A stretch of 64,000 nucleotides of DNA from Parabacteroides sp. PM6-13 (lineage in GTDB: Bacteria > Bacteroidota > Bacteroidia > Bacteroidales > Tannerellaceae). Below, piece by piece: positions 18,206 through 25,948 of the stretch. Below the pieces are notes generated by a model. That model did no database searches. It was given only the letters and a program-made list of their open reading frames with translations, and was not told where the DNA came from. The stretch is from contig NZ_JARXWF010000012.1 in assembly GCF_029892605.1 (NCBI RefSeq), positions 48,513-112,512 on the forward strand, in the 5' to 3' direction. Positions within the stretch are counted from its first letter, which is position 1; every line of letters begins with the position of its first letter. The translations under genes and the position numbers were made by a program.

Positions 18206-18982
18206 ATGGCATCAAATTCAGTTATTCGCAAGGGCACTTGCATGAACATCGGCAACTGCCCGAATGCAAACGAAAAGAAAATAATCGAAGTAGGGATTGG
18301 TGAAGATTTTGTCTGCCCCAATCCCGAGTGCGGAGGTGCGCTTAAAGAGATAAAAGAAAAGGGTTCACCTGCCAAAGGGCTGCTTTTCGGTCTATTGGCG
18401 TTGTTGGTGCTCGCCGGAGGTGGAGCCGCTGTTTACTTCCTGTTGGGCAAAGAGGTCGAACCTGCTCCGGTATTGATAGAAAGTATTCAACTCAATGCCA
18501 CCGAGCTGCAGGTCGAAGAGAATAAAACGGCTCAGTTGACATACACGTTCGCACCACTGACAGCCCTGGCCGACAGCCTGGTGTGGCATACAACAGACGC
18601 GCAGGTAGCCGAGGTGGAGAACGGCTTAGTATCCGGCTACCAATCGGGAAAGACAACGATCAGCGTAATAGATCTGCGCACACAGGTGCAGGCGAGCTGT
18701 GAGGTAGAAGTGATCTATATACCGGAAGAGGATCCCTCCTCAGGCATCGCGGTCGAAGGCGGGCAATACCTGGGTGAGACACTCGATGGGCTGCCTCATG
18801 GATTGGGCACGATCCGCTATACCGAGCGTACACTAATCTCCAAACGCGATATGAAGAAGCGGCAGGCAGAGCCCGGCCAATATATCACCGGCGAGTTCTA
18901 CAAAGGAGAACTGGTGCAGGGAAGACTGTTCAACCGGCAGAACGAGGTGATCGAAGTTATTAGTGTCGGACGTCCCGGATAA
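18206..18982 (+). CDS. Zinc-ribbon membrane protein with Ig-like and MORN-like regions
   Basis: A 258-residue single-pass protein. Residues 1-50 hold four cysteines (C12, C18, C37, C42) spaced like a small zinc ribbon, probably cytoplasmic. A transmembrane helix spans about 57-80 ('LLFGLLALLVLAGGGAAVYF'). The outer part has a bacterial Ig-like (Big2-type) domain (about 90-170, 'IQLNATELQVEENKTAQLTYTF' to 'SGKTTISVIDL') and MORN-like repeats ('GGQYLGETLDGLPHGLGTIRY', 'GQYITGEFYKGELVQGRLF'). Its layout would connect a cytoplasmic filament to the periplasm, which makes it a good candidate membrane partner of the tubulin-like protein. The start lies 18 bp after that gene. Confidence 0.75.
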   Translation: MASNSVIRKGTCMNIGNCPNANEKKIIEVGIGEDFVCPNPECGGALKEIKEKGSPAKGLLFGLLALLVLAGGGAAVYFLLGKEVEPAPVLIESIQLNATELQVEENKTAQLTYTFAPLTALADSLVWHTTDAQVAEVENGLVSGYQSGKTTISVIDLRTQVQASCEVEVIYIPEEDPSSGIAVEGGQYLGETLDGLPHGLGTIRYTERTLISKRDMKKRQAEPGQYITGEFYKGELVQGRLFNRQNEVIEVISVGRPG

Positions 18983-18988
18983 GAGTCT

Positions 18989-20158
18989 ATGCGAAATATG
19001 CGGAGAATCGGATACCTGGTGATATGTTGGGTAGGAGCGCTGACATTGTCGGCACAGACCTACTTCTCCCGACAGATCGAAGAGCTGGCGAAGCAGGTAA
19101 CGGCGCAGTGTTCGCTGCCTACCGCTTCGCAACGCTTCGTCTGTGCGAAGATCCCATACCCGTTGGTGATTCGCTACAACGCCTTGCAGCAGGTAGAGCA
19201 CCTGGGGATCGAGCTGTTTCAGTCCGACGAACAGGACTACTTCGGGCATGTGATCTGTGACTTCCACGAGCGCCTCTTTCTCGAACTCTACGGACTGACA
19301 GACATCGGGATCCATGAGCGCGGCGAGGAATACAGCCTCCGTTGGGAGGTGAGAGCACTGACGGGAAGCGAGCTCCTCTCGAAGAAAGACCTCAATCGCC
19401 TGGTTGCCTTCATCCGTGAAGAGGCAGAAGGCTATACGCTGGTCAAAGACAGCCTTCGCTGGACTTCGGTGTGGAAAGCCGGTGAACAGAGTATCTCGTT
19501 AGAATTTCCCGCCACCTTCTCACTCATCTATGGGATCGACAAGAAAGAGGCCGATGATTGGTTTGAGCAACAGATGCTCGCCCTCCAAACACCTCGAAAA
19601 AGGCAGCAGTTAGAGATCCGACCGGCGGAGTTCTTCCTGGCAAAGAATGGCTTGTGGGTACAACCCGGGAATTATAAATACACGCGCGCCCTCAACAACG
19701 ATATCTATTTTGCGGCCGACGCCACCGGTGGATACCGCTTGGTAGACGACAGCCATTATCCGGTGGAGTCGGTGATCAACCTCTTCCTGCAGCCCGGCGA
19801 GAAGGCGAAAAAGATGGAGCTTTCTCTTCTGCATCATGCCTACGGCGGACAGAAGAAGCAGTACAGCGTTTCTCTCTACGACTTTCTCCTGTCACTGCAG
19901 AACGAATACGATGCCTACATAGGGTTTGAGAAGTGGGAAAAGGAAAAGGAAAAGATGCTGCTAACCGTGCTCTTTCATAACCGGGAATTCAATTCGCATC
20001 ACATGCTCTACATACAAGTCGCCCCCCAAGTGATCGAACAGGGCGAAGGAGAGATCAAAGGACAGCTCTATACCTACATTCCGAATCACAACATACGAAA
20101 CTTATACAAAGAATATGAAGAAGGAGAACCGTACACCAACTACATGGAGAAAAAGTAA
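18989..20158 (+). CDS. Exported protein of unknown function in the tubulin-like operon
   Basis: A 389-residue protein with an N-terminal signal peptide ('YLVICWVGALTLSAQ', cleavage near residue 22). The mature chain is a mixed alpha/beta sequence without a family I recognise. Notable segments are 'YFGHVICDFHERLFLELYGLTDIGIHERG' (about residues 88-116) and 'SYDFLL/SLYDFLLSLQNEYDAYIGFEKWEKEKEK' near 290-320. It begins 6 bp after the zinc-ribbon protein and overlaps the next gene by 44 bp, so it is tightly embedded in the operon. Probably periplasmic, as there is no lipobox. Confidence 0.6.
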   Translation: MRNMRRIGYLVICWVGALTLSAQTYFSRQIEELAKQVTAQCSLPTASQRFVCAKIPYPLVIRYNALQQVEHLGIELFQSDEQDYFGHVICDFHERLFLELYGLTDIGIHERGEEYSLRWEVRALTGSELLSKKDLNRLVAFIREEAEGYTLVKDSLRWTSVWKAGEQSISLEFPATFSLIYGIDKKEADDWFEQQMLALQTPRKRQQLEIRPAEFFLAKNGLWVQPGNYKYTRALNNDIYFAADATGGYRLVDDSHYPVESVINLFLQPGEKAKKMELSLLHHAYGGQKKQYSVSLYDFLLSLQNEYDAYIGFEKWEKEKEKMLLTVLFHNREFNSHHMLYIQVAPQVIEQGEGEIKGQLYTYIPNHNIRNLYKEYEEGEPYTNYMEKK

Positions 20159-20924
20159 GAGCTTACTGTTGCTCTTCTTATGCCTGTGTTATGGCAATAT
20201 CATGGCACAGCAGGAGCCGACCGAAGAGATGAAACGTGCCCTGGAGCGGGAGGTTAAAACAAGTGGTTTGTATCACTATGCCGAAGCGGTCGATAAGGAG
20301 AAGACACAGGCGGCTACCATGGCACTATCACAACTGTTGGCAACAATTCAGGGCGAAGGCACTATCGACGCGACTGCGCTCACTCAAGAGCACTTATCAC
20401 TGCATGTCGGGAAAATAGAACTACCACGAGGCAATCGCATACGCGTGATCACCTTCCTCAAAAAGGCAGAACTACCCACGCTACTTACCTCGCTTGCAAC
20501 AGCCGCTCCTACGAAGAAAGAGCCGATTAAGCTGGAAGAGAAACCCCTAAGCGTCGAAGAGCAAAAGGAGACCATAACGGAGAAAGCGACAACACCACCC
20601 GCCGAGCAGGCAAATCCGGTTACCGGAGCCCTAACAACCGAACAGCAGGCTTTGCTTGCTGAGCTGGTGGGCACCGGGTCGGTCACCGAGATAAATAAGC
20701 TATTGCGGGAAAATAAGATGAAAGGCAAACTGGTGTTCGGCAGCATGAACACGCTTACCAACTCCGAGGTGGCATATATCCTGGTCTACAAGGCGAATGG
20801 AGAGATCATCGCCCTACTCGACAGAGGGTCAGGCAGTGACCGCCAGGATCTGATCAGTGGCGAGCGGATGCCGGTGCCGGGTATCTATAAAGGGAACCTG
20901 CGTCTGTGGTTCCAATTACTTTGA
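20115..20924 (+). CDS. Exported protein of unknown function in the tubulin-like operon
   Basis: A 269-residue protein. Signal peptide after a basic N-terminus ('KSLLLLFLCLCYGNIMAQQ', cleavage near residue 32). Two structured parts are joined by a long Pro/Glu/Lys/Thr linker (about residues 128-175, 'KKEPIKLEEKPLSVEEQKE'). The first covers about 33-125 and the second about 180-269 ('LVGTGSVTEINKLLRENKMKGKLVFGSMNTLT'). The second part ends with 'AYILVYKANGEIIALLDRGSGSDRQDLISGE', reminiscent of a small beta domain. No family is recognised. The 44 bp overlap with the preceding gene implies coupled translation. Confidence 0.6.
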   Translation: MKKENRTPTTWRKSKSLLLLFLCLCYGNIMAQQEPTEEMKRALEREVKTSGLYHYAEAVDKEKTQAATMALSQLLATIQGEGTIDATALTQEHLSLHVGKIELPRGNRIRVITFLKKAELPTLLTSLATAAPTKKEPIKLEEKPLSVEEQKETITEKATTPPAEQANPVTGALTTEQQALLAELVGTGSVTEINKLLRENKMKGKLVFGSMNTLTNSEVAYILVYKANGEIIALLDRGSGSDRQDLISGERMPVPGIYKGNLRLWFQLL

Positions 20925-20944
20925 TTACACTAAACACACACGAT

Positions 20945-21937
20945 ATGAAACGTTTGAAAACATGTATGATCTGGTGTCTCTGCCTTTGTCTTCTCCCGTG
21001 GGGGCAGGCGAAAGCACAGTATGCCACCTCGGTGACGATTACCGATATCACCAACGCAACGGTGAAAAAGAATATGGAGCAGTCGGCTTCACAATTGCTG
21101 ACAGAGTTTAATAATTCCTTCTCTGACGGGAAGACCCCCTCTTTGCAAATCAAGGGGCTCGACAACCATGGAAAAGGATCGATCCTCACGATGTGGGAGA
21201 TGGCACCTTTTCGCTGTATCGAAACGGAGATCATTGAGCGAGGCTATCCCACACCCAATGGCTACCAGATACGCAACATTCCCCTTTTCCTCAAAGGATT
21301 GCCCGAAGATGAGGCGTATAAGGAGATCGCCATTAACTTCGATAAGAACGGGCATATCTATGATATATTCTTTGCCCTGGCAACCCATGAGGTCTATGCG
21401 ATCCTCAACAGTGAGAACAACGAGGTGAAAGACTTACGCAGCCGCCAGGTGATTCTCGATTTTGTGGAGAACTTCCGTACGGCCTACAACCGGAAAGATA
21501 TTCATTTCCTGGAACAGATCTATAGCAATGAGGCCTTAATCATTACCGGACGCGTCGTGCGTACCAAACCTACGGCAGACAACTATATGCGGGGACTCTC
21601 GCAGGAAAAAATCGAATACCAGATAAAGACCAAGCAAGAGTATATCTCGGCACTGCGTAAGACCTTCCAAAACAACGAACGCATCAATATTATCTTTGAA
21701 GATATCGAAGTGGCACGGCACCCCCGCTACGACGAGATCTACGGAGTGACCCTCAAGCAGGGATGGAACAGCTCAACCTATAGCGATGTGGGGTATATCT
21801 TTCTGATGATCGACTTCCGCGATGAGAACAACCCATTGATTCATGTACGTACCTGGCAACCGGAAAAATATAACGGACGCGATATCAGCAAAGATGAGAT
21901 CTTCCATCTGGGCAGCTTTGATGAGATCATTAATTGA
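20945..21937 (+). CDS. Exported protein with NTF2-like region, tubulin-like operon
   Basis: A 330-residue protein. The ATG at 20945 is preferred because it begins 'MKRLKTCMIWCLCLCLLPW', a standard signal peptide cleaved after 'GQAKA'; the upstream ATG at 20906 adds an unlikely 13-residue extension overlapping the previous gene. The N-terminal half includes 'ITDITNATVKKNMEQSASQLLTEFN'. The C-terminal half ('VENFRTAYNRKDIHFLEQIYSNEALIITGRVV' to 'YSDVGYIFLMIDFRDENNPLIHVRTWQPE') has the helix-then-curved-sheet order of NTF2-like folds; this is a weak call. It is 20 bp downstream of the previous gene. Confidence 0.65.
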   Translation: MKRLKTCMIWCLCLCLLPWGQAKAQYATSVTITDITNATVKKNMEQSASQLLTEFNNSFSDGKTPSLQIKGLDNHGKGSILTMWEMAPFRCIETEIIERGYPTPNGYQIRNIPLFLKGLPEDEAYKEIAINFDKNGHIYDIFFALATHEVYAILNSENNEVKDLRSRQVILDFVENFRTAYNRKDIHFLEQIYSNEALIITGRVVRTKPTADNYMRGLSQEKIEYQIKTKQEYISALRKTFQNNERINIIFEDIEVARHPRYDEIYGVTLKQGWNSSTYSDVGYIFLMIDFRDENNPLIHVRTWQPEKYNGRDISKDEIFHLGSFDEIIN

Positions 21938-21994
21938 GAACCGGATCGCGAGATTTGATCATAATAATAACCGAATAGTATAAATAGAGACAAG

Positions 21995-23050
21995 ATGGAA
22001 AAGAAAAAAATGATTTATGTGATTCTATTGTTTCTCTGCTCAGCCCTGGGCGCGACAGCACAGAAAAAGATGGTGGTGCAGGACGAAGACCTGGGACTGG
22101 CGGTAGCACGAACAGAAGAGAACGAAACAGTGGTGATCGTGCGTTCGCCGCTGGAATTAACCTTTGAGTCGACCATGGACAAAACGGTGGAAGTCTATAA
22201 CACCGAACAGGAGAGTGGTTTTAATAAGTACTATATCCGCTTCAGCACACTCCCGAAATACCGGGGACGAAAGCTGAAGATCAAGAGCTATGGCTTCGAC
22301 ACCTATACCCACCCCTTGGAACTGACAGCCAAGGTACCCGTTGGCATTTATGTGGTCGACCCCGACGGAGAGATTGGGCTGACCTGCTACCAGCAAAACC
22401 TGAACGCGGGCAACCGCCTGTTTCAGGAGTGCCTCTACGACGATGCGCAGATTGCCTACTTCGATGCGCTCGAGTGTTCGGATCTGCCCGAGGAGAATAT
22501 CATCGGACAGAAAATCGAAGACGCCATGAACTGCGGAGAGTACCGGCGGATGGCGGATGATCTCTATACGAACCAAGACTGGGTCGCCGCCAAAGGATAT
22601 TATGAACGCGTTGTGGCATTGAACCAGTCCGACCAGCACAGTGCGGAGCGTATCGACAACTGCCAGGAGAGCATCGACAACATGCCACGCACGATTACCG
22701 GGACAGTGACCGACGCGTCGGGCAACCCAATCCCCGGTGTTCGGATCCGTGCCGAATATGTCAAAATAGACAAAAAGGGAAGAATCGAACGGGACAAGGA
22801 GGGCAATCCCAAGACGGAGTTCAAAGATGTAGGCACGACAGATGACTTCGGAGAGTATTCGATTACTGTCTTAAACAAAAGCCGTAAGCTCCTATTCTCA
22901 GGCGGTAACCTATTGACGGACGTCAACTACAAGAACAACGAAGTCGTCATCACCGACAGCGAGATCAATGTCACCATGTCACAACAGCTTTCCGGCCGCG
23001 ATGTAGAAGGCATTCTCAAAGGCGGCGCAGAGATCCTCAAGCTCTTTTAA
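21995..23050 (+). CDS. Exported TPR/carboxypeptidase-regulatory-like protein, last operon gene
   Basis: A 351-residue exported protein (signal peptide 'ILLFLCSALGATAQ', residues 1-22). Residues about 25-130 form a beta-rich region; about 135-225 look like two helical TPR-type repeats ('GNRLFQECLYDDAQIAYFDALECS', 'ADDLYTNQDWVAAKGYYERVVALNQ'). About 232-335 is a carboxypeptidase-regulatory-like (transthyretin-type) domain, 'ITGTVTDASGNPIPGVRIRAEY', common in Bacteroidetes surface proteins. It is the last gene before a strong terminator. Probably periplasmic scaffold or peptidoglycan/outer-membrane associated; function unknown. Confidence 0.75.
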   Translation: MEKKKMIYVILLFLCSALGATAQKKMVVQDEDLGLAVARTEENETVVIVRSPLELTFESTMDKTVEVYNTEQESGFNKYYIRFSTLPKYRGRKLKIKSYGFDTYTHPLELTAKVPVGIYVVDPDGEIGLTCYQQNLNAGNRLFQECLYDDAQIAYFDALECSDLPEENIIGQKIEDAMNCGEYRRMADDLYTNQDWVAAKGYYERVVALNQSDQHSAERIDNCQESIDNMPRTITGTVTDASGNPIPGVRIRAEYVKIDKKGRIERDKEGNPKTEFKDVGTTDDFGEYSITVLNKSRKLLFSGGNLLTDVNYKNNEVVITDSEINVTMSQQLSGRDVEGILKGGAEILKLF

Positions 23051-23054
23051 GGAA

Positions 23055-23087
23055 AAAGGGTATGCGAAACAAATTCGCATACCCTTT
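23055..23087 (+). terminator. Terminator of the tubulin-like operon
   Basis: Perfect 14 bp stem AAAGGGTATGCGAA / TTCGCATACCCTTT with a 5-base loop, directly after the last operon gene. It is flanked by A-rich and T-rich ends, so it can work in both directions and also serve the convergent gene at 23138-24151. Confidence 0.85.
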
Positions 23088-23137
23088 ACAACAAATTAGG
23101 GTTATATGGGTAGAGGGGTTTAGTCCCTTTTATTGTT

Positions 23138-24151
23138 TTACATGCTCTCCACCGCCTTCTTCAAATACCATTTCCCCTCTTTGCGGATGTAGGTGTATTC
23201 AAACCAGGTATTCGTGTCTTCCAGGTAAATCTTTTCCCGGCAGATATTACCAGACATCTTTTTATCATACTTATATTGATTGGGTTCTGTGTTGTTCTTA
23301 TAGGAAGAGGCTTTGATTTTCATAATATTCCAATTCTCCTTACTCCATTCGTTATCTTCCCAGTCGACTCCTTCCAATGGCCAGATTATTCTTGACATCT
23401 GAAACTGCGGATTGCCTATAAACTCATCCATAAAGGCTTCAAAGTCTTCATTGGCAACGGCGGCTGTGAGCTGACTGCCCGTTGCAGGTGCGGCAGTGGT
23501 TTCGATCATCTCAATCTCCTCCTCTACGGGGCGCTCGATGGGGATATTATACAAGGCAATGACAGAACCGAATTCACGGCTAAAGCCATGGAGGTTGATG
23601 CGGCTGAAAACCGTGGCCTCTTCGGGCACACCGTAGATCTGAGCCCTGCACTTGACAGCCACACCCTGCGGCAATTTGGTTTTACTCTGGTTAGTCGTGA
23701 AAGATTGATTGCCAAAGCTAAAGGCAAATTGCTTCTGTCGTGCTGAGTATTGATTGCCCTGGTCATCATAGGCGTCTGTCTGGAAATTGGTCGAGAAGGC
23801 AAACTCCGCATCTGTCTTCAGGCTGGTAAAGAGCATTTCAATCCAAGCGGTTGTGCCATGCACCCGGCAACTAACCAGCTTAATCTGCAGATCGGGATGG
23901 GGTGATACCACTTTCGTGCCGGTGACACGGCGTGTGGTTGTTTGCGACTTGGTAGCCGGTTTAGCATTGGTTTTGCTGGGTTCGCCCAATACTCCATCGA
24001 TCACTTCGCTTGTTTTTTCTACACCGTCGATCACTTTATCCAGAAAGCTGCGCTTTTTCTTTTGTGCCGTAGCGGTTACCGGAAGAACAAGAGCTACTAC
24101 AAGAGCAATGGCTGATATACAGATGCTCCTCTTACATTTACATGGCTTCAT
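23138..24151 (-). CDS. Exported protein, DUF4348-like C-terminus
   Basis: A 337-residue exported protein: basic N-terminus 'MKPCKCKRSICISAIALVVA', cleavage near 'TATAQ'. Residues about 85-210 are a beta-sandwich-like region ('VSCRVHGTTAWIEMLFTSLKTDAEFAF'). The C-terminal ~110 residues ('NEDFEAFMDEFIGNPQFQMSRIIWPLEG' to 'TYIRKEGKWYLKKAVESM') match the general pattern of the Bacteroidales DUF4348 family, which has no known role. It is convergent with the tubulin-like operon and shares its terminator and its upstream dyad promoter, so it probably belongs to the same regulon. Confidence 0.7.
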   Translation of the reverse strand: MKPCKCKRSICISAIALVVALVLPVTATAQKKKRSFLDKVIDGVEKTSEVIDGVLGEPSKTNAKPATKSQTTTRRVTGTKVVSPHPDLQIKLVSCRVHGTTAWIEMLFTSLKTDAEFAFSTNFQTDAYDDQGNQYSARQKQFAFSFGNQSFTTNQSKTKLPQGVAVKCRAQIYGVPEEATVFSRINLHGFSREFGSVIALYNIPIERPVEEEIEMIETTAAPATGSQLTAAVANEDFEAFMDEFIGNPQFQMSRIIWPLEGVDWEDNEWSKENWNIMKIKASSYKNNTEPNQYKYDKKMSGNICREKIYLEDTNTWFEYTYIRKEGKWYLKKAVESM

Positions 24152-24240
24152 ACGTTTCTATTTTTGAATAATTAATTGTATTGATTATTTGCTTCTATAC
24201 GGTTCCTATTAGATAAATGACACCCAACCTACTTTTGTGA

Positions 24241-24287
24241 CAAAAATAAGCTTAGAAACAGACAAAAATCTTAATGTAGATTAAGAA
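24241..24287 (-). promoter_or_regulatory. Dyad motif plus -7 box of the 23138-24151 gene
   Basis: On the minus strand the perfect dyad CTTAAT-CTAC-ATTAAG (within 24266-24287) is followed after 17 bp by TATTTTTG (plus 24241-24248). This repeats the arrangement in front of the tubulin-like operon. The deduced transcript would have a leader of about 85 bases before the ATG at 24151. Confidence 0.65.
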
Positions 24288-24305
24288 GTCAGTGCGTCAA
24301 TTTTT

Positions 24306-24347
24306 ATTCTCACCCGCATGAGAATTTTTTCTCACGCGGGTGAGAAT
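24306..24347. repeat. 42 bp near-perfect palindrome
   Basis: Arms of 12 bp (ATTCTCACCCGC / GCGGGTGAGAAT), one mismatch, then 6 bp (TGAGAA / TTCTCA) around a TTTT loop, followed by eight T residues. The heptamer TTCTCAC or its complement occurs in each arm. It lies between two divergent genes, so it is not where a terminator of either would be; an operator or an unrecognised short transcript is possible. Confidence 0.7.
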
Positions 24348-24511
24348 TTTTTTTCACGGTTTTTTAAGGGCTGAGAAAAATGTGGGTTCACGTTTTTAGT
24401 TGACTCGGTTTACACTTAGAGACAAATTGGGTTGACCTTCTAATACAGATATTTGTGTAATTGTCGTTTTGACAGTGAAATCATTGTTTTGGCTATCATA
24501 TTTCTGTTTTA

Positions 24512-24543
24512 TTTGGAGAATAAGATAAATGTGTATACATTTG
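24512..24543 (+). promoter_or_regulatory. Promoter of the carbonic anhydrase gene
   Basis: TTTG (24512-24515), 20 bp, then TACATTTG (24536-24543): an exact match to the Bacteroidetes housekeeping promoter. Transcription would start near 24550, about 24 bases before the ATG. The rest of the 24152-24573 gap holds the palindrome at 24306 and the minus-strand promoter already listed; nothing else is evident. Confidence 0.85.
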
Positions 24544-24573
24544 CGGCCTTATTTTAAACAATAGTCTCAAATT

Positions 24574-25305
24574 ATGAACAAATTTTCATTGTACGCTTCA
24601 TACCTGTTTATTGCGGTATGGTTGCTAATCGGGACTTCTTCGTGCACTTCAAAGTCTGCAAATGCAAGTGTTCAAAATTCAGATCAAACAAGTATTACCG
24701 CGACAACCTTAACGGAAAACGAAAATCCGCTTATGGCATTAAAAGAAGGGAATGACCGTTTTACATCCGGCCAGCTTTTACACATCCATCAGGATATGCA
24801 GGATGTAAAGCAACTAACGGAAGGACAAAACCCTAAAGCTGTTATTATTGGGTGTTCTGATTCACGGGTATCACCTGAAATACTTTTTGACCAAGGCATG
24901 GGTGATCTGTTTGTTATTCGCACAGCAGGTAACGTCATGAGCGACTATGAACTGGGTAGTATTGAGTATGCCACAGAACACCTTCACACACGCCTGGTTG
25001 TTGTTCTGGGTCATTACGGCTGTGGAGCCATCCATGCCATGCTTGAGCATAAAGACGATGAACATGTGCCGGGGCACATCGCTCATATTGTGAATTGCCT
25101 CAAAGAGGAAGAGGAAGAACAGGAAGTTTTCAGAACCAGCGAAAATATCCCGATGGACGCAGTGAAAGCCAATGTGGTTCATGGGGTTAAACAACTTCGC
25201 GAATGCGATCCCATCCTTAAAAAGCAATGTGAGAATGGCGAAATACAGGTCGTTGGAGCTATTTATCACCTCGATAATGGCAAAGTAGATTTTCTTGAAA
25301 TATAA
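24574..25305 (+). CDS. Beta-carbonic anhydrase, lipoprotein
   Basis: A 243-residue protein that interconverts CO2 and bicarbonate. Zinc-site motifs of the beta class are complete: C94, D96 and R98 in 'GCSDSRVS', and H147 and C150 in 'LGHYGCGAI'. The substrate-channel stretch 'FVIRTAGN' is present. Unlike most cytosolic beta-class enzymes it has an N-terminal signal peptide ending 'LLIGTSSC', so it is probably a lipid-anchored envelope enzyme that supplies bicarbonate or buffers CO2 outside the cytoplasm. It is a single-gene unit with its own strong promoter and a bidirectional terminator at 25320-25359. Confidence 0.92.
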   Translation: MNKFSLYASYLFIAVWLLIGTSSCTSKSANASVQNSDQTSITATTLTENENPLMALKEGNDRFTSGQLLHIHQDMQDVKQLTEGQNPKAVIIGCSDSRVSPEILFDQGMGDLFVIRTAGNVMSDYELGSIEYATEHLHTRLVVVLGHYGCGAIHAMLEHKDDEHVPGHIAHIVNCLKEEEEEQEVFRTSENIPMDAVKANVVHGVKQLRECDPILKKQCENGEIQVVGAIYHLDNGKVDFLEI

Positions 25306-25319
25306 TTCACGCCTAAAGT

Positions 25320-25359
25320 AGAAGCTGTTTTGAGTTTTATAAAATTCAAAACAGCTTCT
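25320..25359. terminator. Bidirectional terminator between carbonic anhydrase and rlmH
   Basis: 14 bp perfect stem AGAAGCTGTTTTGA / TCAAAACAGCTTCT (25320-25333 and 25346-25359) with an AT-rich loop that can pair further. It serves two convergent genes and overlaps the rlmH stop codon. Confidence 0.8.
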
Positions 25360-25832
25360 TATTCGTGATGATAGGGTTCGTTGTTTAGGATGGTCATGGC
25401 GCGATAGAGCTGTTCGAGGAAAATAACACGGATCATCTGGTGGGAAAAAGTCATTTTGCTCAAGGATATCTTTTCGGAAGCTGCTTTATAAACCGATTCA
25501 CTGAAGCCATAGGGACCACCCACCACAAAGACCAGGCGTCGGGAAACGGTATGGGTCTTTTTCTCTATATAAGCAGCAAATTGCATGGAGGTGAATTCTT
25601 TGCCTTTCTCATCCAACAACACCAAATAATCGCCCGGTTGTAACGCTTTCAGAATCAGTTCACCCTCCTTTTCCTTTTGTTGAGACTCGGAGAGGTTACG
25701 TACGTTTTTTATATCGGGAAGAACCTGCATTTCAAAGGGGATATAATGTCCCAAACGACTCTGATACTCCCGGATCGCCTCCGAGAAATAAGGACTATCC
25801 GTCTTTCCAATGACAACAAAAGCTACTTTCAT
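25359..25832 (-). CDS. rlmH: 23S rRNA (pseudouridine1915-N3)-methyltransferase
   Basis: A 157-residue SPOUT-class methyltransferase. Start ATG at 25832 gives 'MKVAFVVIGKTDSPYF', the normal N-terminus; the 20 residues that could be added upstream are not conserved-looking and overlap the promoter. Family motifs: 'LLDEKGKEFTSMQFA', the SAM-binding knot 'FVVGGPYGFSESVY' and 'SLSKMTFSHQMIRVIFLEQLYRAMTI'. It methylates the conserved pseudouridine in helix 69 of 23S rRNA using SAM. It is divergent from the DUF4783-like gene and shares an overlapping promoter dyad with it. Confidence 0.96.
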   Translation of the reverse strand: MKVAFVVIGKTDSPYFSEAIREYQSRLGHYIPFEMQVLPDIKNVRNLSESQQKEKEGELILKALQPGDYLVLLDEKGKEFTSMQFAAYIEKKTHTVSRRLVFVVGGPYGFSESVYKAASEKISLSKMTFSHQMIRVIFLEQLYRAMTILNNEPYHHE

Positions 25833-25856
25833 TTGTTTTCTTCTAAAGAAATTGAG

Positions 25857-25893
25857 TATGCAAAAGTACAAGAAAAATGCGTACCTTTGCATA
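25857..25893. promoter_or_regulatory. Overlapping divergent promoters in one dyad
   Basis: Arms TATGCAAAAGTAC (25857-25869) and GTACCTTTGCATA (25881-25893) form an inverted repeat with one mismatch. Each arm contains an outward-reading -7 box: TACCTTTG to the right (25882-25889) for the DUF4783-like gene, and TACTTTTG to the left (complement of 25861-25868) for rlmH. Each has TATG 21 bp upstream at the -33 position, inside the opposite arm. Confidence 0.65.
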
Positions 25894-25948
25894 AGATAGT
25901 GAATGTGAAACGCATCCTATCACCCTAAAGCAAAAGGAGGACATGAAT

